DNA of 23,984 nucleotides from Zygnema cylindricum (lineage: Eukaryota > Streptophyta > Zygnematophyceae > Zygnematales > Zygnemataceae). The notes below the pieces were generated by a model. That model did no database searches and was not told the origin of the DNA. It was given only the letters and a program-made list of their open reading frames with translations. The stretch lies in contig JBBHKE010000227.1 in the NCBI GenBank assembly GCA_037447655.1, forward strand, positions 59,531 to 83,514, given 5' to 3'. The translations under genes were made by a program, and so were the position numbers. How positions within the stretch are numbered: position 1 is the first letter of the stretch; each line of letters opens with the position of its first letter. This document shows, piece after piece, positions 19,147-23,984 of the stretch.

Positions 19147-19510
19147 TTGCCAGGGCGGCAGTTATTTTTGCTAAAACACAAAGGGGTCAAGATTATCCTA
19201 GAGGCTTCTTGGAAGCTGTCCACTCTGAGGACTTATGGAGGTCTCAGAGTTTCACTAAGTCTACCGGCTTTTCACTATCTACCGACCGGTAGGTACAAGG
19301 ATCAAATCCTGTGGCCGGCACATACCTTTTAGATAAATAAACCCACAACTAATACAAATTTCCCGTAAACCTCTGGATAGCCTAGGTAGCCATGGCTCTA
19401 GCTCCCTCTCCAATTTCTTAGTGACTGCGACAAGTTCGAGAGTTGGAGAGAGAAGTTAGAGGTAGACTGCCTCGACTTCTTTCTATATTTATATTTAGAC
19501 CTAGAAAATA
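19147..19510 (-). mobile_element. Fragment related to the probable LTR
   Basis: The reverse complement aligns with 15546-15790: shared phrases include AGCTAGAGCCATGGCTACCT, AGG.TTGATCCT.GTACCTAC and GGCAGTCT.CCTCTAACT-like words. The two copies have diverged, and this one contains an extra stretch between the shared blocks. Confidence 0.55.
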
Positions 19511-20033
19511 CTAAAAATGGACCATGAATTTCTACACCAAACGTACGAATTTTCACTTTTTTACGAAAATGCGTTAAATTTTTAAGATTTTGAATTTTTT
19601 GTAAAATTCATAGCTTTCGTGTACGGATTTAATGTACGAACAAAATGTACGTAATAATAAAAAAAAGGTTAAAAGTACACCGTGAATCGGTGTTAAAGTT
19701 AAGGAATCAATACACGTTCCCATGATTTTAGGGTAGCCGCGATACTCCGTGTTCACATATTCGACGCCTGAACATGTGAGAACAGGTCAGTGCGATTTTC
19801 CTTCGTCTTTATGACTTTGAAATCTTATCTAAGTACACTTTTCTGCGCGACGCACTCAATCTTCCCGGTCGACGCGATAATCTGACACTTATTTTGAACA
19901 TCTATACGAAATAATGAGCAATCATGGTACGGACTGACACATTTGGTACATTACACAACCTAAAAATATTCGGCATTGGAGTAATTAACGCTAGTTTAAA
20001 CAGTTCCAGTATTAACGTAATTTTTTTTTTAAG
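19511..20033. other. Spacer with one solitary MITE end
   Basis: TACACCGTGAATCGGTGTTA at 19676-19695 matches the terminus of the TA-type MITEs, but no partner end follows. Nothing else is recognised. Confidence 0.45.
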
Positions 20034-20036
20034 TTA

Positions 20037-20466
20037 GGGTGAAGCTACATTTAGGGTTTAAATTTGAAAATGTGGTTATTTACTGCGAAACTTTCTGTTT
20101 CAGACAATGACGTACCATTTTTTTTTCTTTCAGGAAATCTAAGTTACTGGATGAGTGATTTCATTCTCTATGGTTATGGGCGTAAGCCTTCATCGTCAGA
20201 TGCAAAATCGGATACGCCGTTGGTAAAACCTTCCACTTTGCAACAAGTGACCTCAAGAAGTTCAATTTTAGGATCCTGAACTAATAGCATTGCGCCTCGT
20301 GGAAAAGTAAATAAATATCCGCGACGAGCGCGCGACTACGTGGCTATACATGGCAGAGGCCATGTGCCATCCGCCAGCGTGGATTCAAAGCCAGCGGAAG
20401 CCGCGGGAAAATCTTTGACGGAAGAAATACTAAAAAACCGGTACTTTTATACATGGTCACATACCC
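20037..20466 (-). mobile_element. Degraded third copy of the 0.7-kb Harbinger-like family
   Basis: Between about 20140 and 20425 the - strand follows copies 1 and 2 in the region coding for AASGGLA...SDGPRLRP, ending in LRP and a stop at the same place. It keeps frame without indels in this part but has a TAG near 20334. Outer bounds are approximate: TTAGGGTGAAG on the left and ACCCTAAG on the right, with TTA against TAA flanks that do not match as a direct repeat. Confidence 0.5.
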
Positions 20467-20745
20467 TAAGTTGCAGTAGTACTTTTGATTAAATATCTTT
20501 AATTTTCTAATTTATTATGAAGTCAAAGTCGGTCAACGCATTTTTAAAAAAATTGCATGTGTTCCGTGCGCATACATCATTATTTTTTCGACGTTTCATG
20601 CGTGCGTTTAAAACGCTTGGTACCTCTATGGTACGTACTGTAACGCACGTGCTAAATATCCGCCGTACTTACAGACCAATGTCCGCTAAGCGCTTGTCTG
20701 TCGCTTTGTGGACTTTCATTGGATTCCCTTCCGGAATCCGTACTA

Positions 20746-20969
20746 CACCGTGAATCGCTATTACAGTTGGCGTTAATGTTTTTTTCGCCGCTAATAGCGT
20801 CTTTTCTCCGTACACACTTGTCGGATTTTCAAAATTTGAGACAGCCAATGGGAAGCTGAAAATGTTTTCTTTCAATCGCAACCGTAGATCCACAATCCGA
20901 CAAGTGTGTACGGAGAAAAGATGTTTTAAGTGGCGAAAAAAGCATTGACGCTAATAGCGATTCGAGGTG
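20746..20969. mobile_element. TA-type MITE, element 7, with long internal palindrome
   Basis: 224 bp, ends CACCGTGAATCGCTATTA and CTAATAGCGATTCGAGGTG, TA flanks. Inside, CTTTTCTCCGTACACACTTG plus TCGGATT is exactly inverted near 20895-20921, so nearly the whole element can fold on itself. The centre differs from the other copies. Confidence 0.7.
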
Positions 20970-20971
20970 TA

Positions 20972-22240
20972 CTGCACATATTATTTCTCATTTCATTTTC
21001 TCGCGTTTCCCGCTCCTCTCACTACAGTACTCTTACTTCCTCAACCTTCTCCCCCACTCTCTCCTCCTCTCCTCTCTCTCTCCTTCCTCTTCGCACTCAC
21101 TTTCTCTCCCTAGTAAAACTCAATTTTCCAAAATTACTCTCAATCCGAAAAGCCAAACTCTCCTTCCTATCTAGAATGGCAATCTTCTCTCCTTCTCTCT
21201 CTCTCTCCCTATCTCCCACTCTCTCCCCTTCCCTCTCACCCTCTCTCTCTATCTCCTCCCCTTTCTCTATCCCTTCCTATATCCCTTCTCTTGTTTCCTT
21301 CTCCTCAATAAAAAATGGGGTTAAACTAAATACCCAAGAAATAAAGAAAACACCCACATTTTTCTCTACATATAAAAAAAAAAATATGAGTATGGGTTTT
21401 GAAAAGGGTATAAATAGGGTTTTTAATGTACGGAAAAGGGGTGCCACGTGGCTTGTTTCAGCGGAAGGGACAAATCCGAGGATAGGAGGAGACGGAGAGG
21501 GACTAATTTATAAGGACTACAAATCTATGATTGATTGGGTATATTTAAATTAAAGTAAATAAAAGTAAATTATTAAAATGCAAACCACTTAATTAATTTT
21601 TTTACATTTTAGGGTGATTTTCATTTCATTATAGAGGTTTTTCAAGTATGTCTAAGAGTCCTTTTCATTGATATTTGGAGTTTTTGAGGGTGTTTTGATT
21701 TATTTTATATGGATTTTTATATTATCTTTATATTTTATATGGATGTTTGAGGATTTTTTCTCAGAATATAGACACATTTTGTTTTCTTATTTTTATTTTA
21801 CCGGGAAAATAGGCAAGGGAAGAGGGAGAGGGGAGGGGGAGAGGGTGAGGAGGGAGGGAGAGGGGGGAGGGGAGCGGGAGATGGGGGAGGGGAGGGGGGG
21901 AGGGCAGAGGGAGAGGGATGGGTAAGGAAGGTGATGGGTAAAAGGGAGGGATGGAGTTTCTGAAGAGGTTTTTTTAGAGAAGAATGAGGAGATATTATAT
22001 AAGAGGGGGGAGGAGGGGTAGAGGGAGACTTCCTGCTAGAGAATTAATTTTAGGGCTCCCTCTCCTCCTCTCCGTGCCTCTCTTTTTCTACTTATCTCCC
22101 TTCTTCCCCCCCTCTTCCCTCTCCCCTCTCACTCTCCCTCTCCCTCTCCCTCTCCCTCTCCATCTCCGTCTCCCTCTCCCTCTCTATTTTACAAAGCCGA
22201 AATTAGTAAAATATTACCAAATTTGTAACAGATACTATAC
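20972..22240. other. CT- and GA-tract region, no gene recognised
   Basis: Pyrimidine-rich at 21000-21305 and 22050-22190, purine-rich at 21816-21960 and 22000-22030, AT-rich between. A 207-codon open frame (20930-21553) owes its length to the CT tracts and has no recognisable domain. A TTTCAG at about 21455-21460 followed by an open stretch could be an exon start, but nothing supports it. Confidence 0.5.
21409..21417 (+). promoter_or_regulatory. TATA-box-like motif
   Basis: TATAAATAG, a close match to the metazoan TATA consensus, in an otherwise non-coding stretch upstream of the gene at 23003. The distance (1.6 kb, with a MITE between) makes a link speculative. Confidence 0.2.
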
Positions 22241-22242
22241 TA

Positions 22243-22450
22243 CACCGCAAATCGCTATTAGCGTCAATAACGCTAATTCGGTGCCCCCAAATTTTTGCCC
22301 AAATTCTCAAATAGAATTATTAATTCTATTTTAAACTTTAAATTAGAGTAAATGATTTCTTTGAAAATATTGAAATTCCCAATTAGCGTTAATAACTCTA
22401 ATTATTTGTTTACGCTATTTATTTCTTTACGCTAATAGCGATTCGCAGTG
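22243..22450. mobile_element. Tc1/mariner-like MITE, element 8
   Basis: 208 bp, CACCGCAAATCGCTATTAGC to CTAATAGCGATTCGCAGTG. Left TA at 22241-22242; the right flank is AA, so the right TA has mutated. It is close to element 6 in length and interior. Confidence 0.75.
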
Positions 22451-23002
22451 AACTGGTAATATACCAGCAAATTAGTATATTCAGTAATATATTACTTTAT
22501 GGTTCGCTTCAAACGCAGATCTGAATTGTGAGAATAAAATTTTGTGATGAATTCATTTGCTATATCTGAATTAGTTTTACACTAATTTGTGAAATATTAT
22601 CTTTTTAATGTAATAATCACACAATGTGGAATGTGGGTCCAAAGTTGTCAATTTAGCAACAAAAATAAGGTTATAATAAGGTATGGAAATGAGTATGTTT
22701 ATGAATTCATTCATGTTTTTCTATGTGAAATTTCAATAAGCTATGATATGTGGAATATGAGGGGAATAAGAACGTACAATGCACATTTATTATTTTAATG
22801 AATCTATTTGATCCGTCATTGTTCATATGTTACTAAATAGCATTGAGGAAATTGTGTATTCTTGAAAGGGCAAAATTTTAGAAAACCCGTCTTCTGCCCC
22901 TCACCATTTCCCCTCTCTCGCTCCTCCTCTACACTTGGTCTCTCTCTCTCTCTCTCTCCCACTCTCCCTCCCTCTCCCTCTCCCTCTCTCTCCATCCCTC
23001 AG
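22451..23002. other. Upstream region of the right-edge gene
   Basis: AT-rich to about 22880, then a pyrimidine tract (22895-22999) ending in CCCTCAG (22996-23002) right before the ATG at 23003. The tract is either an intron 3' end or a trans-splice acceptor. Confidence 0.5.
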
Positions 23003-23780
23003 ATGCCTAACGAGGCCATCCGAGTCATACATGCCGACAACCTCGAAGAATACGTCGCCTTCGAAAAAAAATTGGATAATGTTATTTTGGCTTTGATGGC
23101 GATCAACGGTTTGGAGAAAGGAAACAAGAGTGTCAAGCCGGTAGTCTTTTTACTTGCTCTTCAAGAGTTGATGCGTCATAAGGTTGGAAAAAGCTACTGA
23201 AACAGTTTTGAGTGAGTTCAAATGCGTGTTATCAGGTTTGATAGGGCTTAAACGAGTCTATGAGAAGTTTAAACAAGTCTATGAGAAGTTTGAACGAATC
23301 TCTAATGAGTTTAAACGAGGTGGGAAAGAGTTAAACGACCTAGGATTAAGGTAAAACGAGTTGGAATGACTTTGAGAATCAGATAACACCTGGTAGAATT
23401 GAGTTGAAGAGTAAGAAATGGGTTAGAAATAGTTAGAATTGAGTTAAAACGAGTCAGAAATGAGTTCAGACAGTTATAATTTTTTTTAAATATAAAGGTC
23501 TAAGAACATTTAAATAATTTCACCATTTTGAGGAGACTGTTTCCCACCCGTATAAAGAAACTAAAAAAGAATAAAAAAGAAAAAAAAAAGTTGTGGATGT
23601 ATATATGTTGAGTTCCAATCCCTCACCATTTGAATTTTTTAATTTTATTATTTTTCCCCCCGGCAGGTGGCCGTACTCGCTTTCTGTTTGGACGGTCGGT
23701 ACAAGCAAGAATATGACAGAATTCGGAGAGTTGTGGAAAATGCCGGGTGGAATCTGGAGATGCCAACCGCCAAGGAAATG
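23003..23780 (+). CDS. Unrecognised protein, two exons, incomplete at the right edge
   Basis: Exon 23003-23182 begins MPNEAIRVIHADNLEEYVAF directly after CCCTCAG and ends at CATAAG|GTTGGA. Exon 23667-23780 begins after CCCCGGCAG with VAVLAFCLDGRYKQEYDRIR and ends at GAAATG|GTGGGT. Both junctions are phase 0, so the reading joins as ...LMRHK-VAVLAF.... Reading through either donor gives a stop soon after, which supports splicing. The 98 visible residues are mixed, non-repetitive and helix-like (LDNVILALMAINGLE, QEYDRIRRVVENAG). I do not recognise the family. Codon usage and complexity contrast sharply with the repeats around it. The ATG may be the start codon or an internal Met, since the AG abuts it. 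The next exon lies beyond the window, whose last bases are again a pyrimidine tract. Confidence 0.55.
23183..23666 (+). other. Intron of the right-edge gene
   Basis: GT at 23183, CAG at 23664-23666. Its first half is a degenerate array of 20-25 base units such as TATGAGAAGTTTAAACAAGT and GAGTTAAAACGAGTCAGAAA, similar in style to the region after the NRPS. Confidence 0.55.
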
Positions 23781-23889
23781 GTGGGTTTTTGAGAGTTTTT
23801 AAAGGGTTTTTTGAGGTTTTTACGAGGGAAGTTTATGGTATATCCGGGAGAATTTCCAAGAGGTAGATGGGGGTTTTAGAGGGTTTTCT

Positions 23890-23984
23890 TGGGGGAGTTT
23901 GTCTACTCTCTCTTCCCCCATCTCTCCCTCTCCCTCTCCCTCTCCCTCTCCCTCTCCCTCCTCTCCCCCTCCCCCTCCCCCTCC
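23890..23984 (+). repeat. Pyrimidine tract at the right window edge
   Basis: CTCTCCCTCTCCC-type run in the intron that opens at 23781. It probably precedes the next acceptor outside the window. Confidence 0.7.

Noticed and set aside
20930-21553. 207-codon Ser/Leu/Pro-rich protein
   Set aside because: The open frame depends on CT tracts that lack stops; the non-repetitive part shows no domain.

Overview
The window looks like nuclear DNA of a small eukaryote, most likely an invertebrate animal. Coding signal is broken by spliceosomal introns with long pyrimidine tracts and TTTTCAG-type acceptors. No bacterial operon layout is visible, and most of the length is repeats, satellites and non-autonomous transposons. 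I cannot assign a species; a nematode-like genome is possible but unproven.

Only two protein-coding loci are well supported, and they lie at the two edges. At the left edge (56-3264, + strand) is part of a nonribosomal peptide synthetase: the last motif of an adenylation domain, a peptidyl carrier domain with its GGNS phosphopantetheine site, and a full condensation domain with a CHMVFDG active-site motif. It has one intron (1137-1587). Purine-only (GA) tracts and an x-Asn-Gly repeat expand the linkers without breaking the frame. At the right edge (23003-23780, + strand) are two exons of a gene I do not recognise, which continues past the window.

The 20 kb between them is a transposon and satellite landscape. 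From 4.7 to 6.9 kb, PIF/Harbinger-like elements with TAA target duplications are nested and abutted. From 7.0 to 8.45 kb there are four copies of a Tc1/mariner-like MITE family with TA target duplications, two of them forming a 440-bp palindrome. From 9.0 to 12.3 kb there are simple and tandem repeats: an AT-rich minisatellite, a ~210-bp repeat, a GAT microsatellite, and a ~150-bp repeat whose 75-nt core folds into two hairpins. From 12.75 to 13.9 kb is a ~130-bp repeat array split by a long MITE relative. From 14.1 to 19.5 kb is a dense mosaic: a long-inverted-repeat element, a MITE, a probable solo LTR with ACAAA target duplication, a 324-bp foldback element, and two abutting Harbinger-like elements. 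From 20.0 to 22.45 kb are a degraded Harbinger-like copy, two more MITEs and CT/GA-rich tracts.

The repeats are informative because several insertions can be dated relative to each other from paralogous empty sites in the same window. I see no rRNA, convincing tRNA, CRISPR array or transposase gene.
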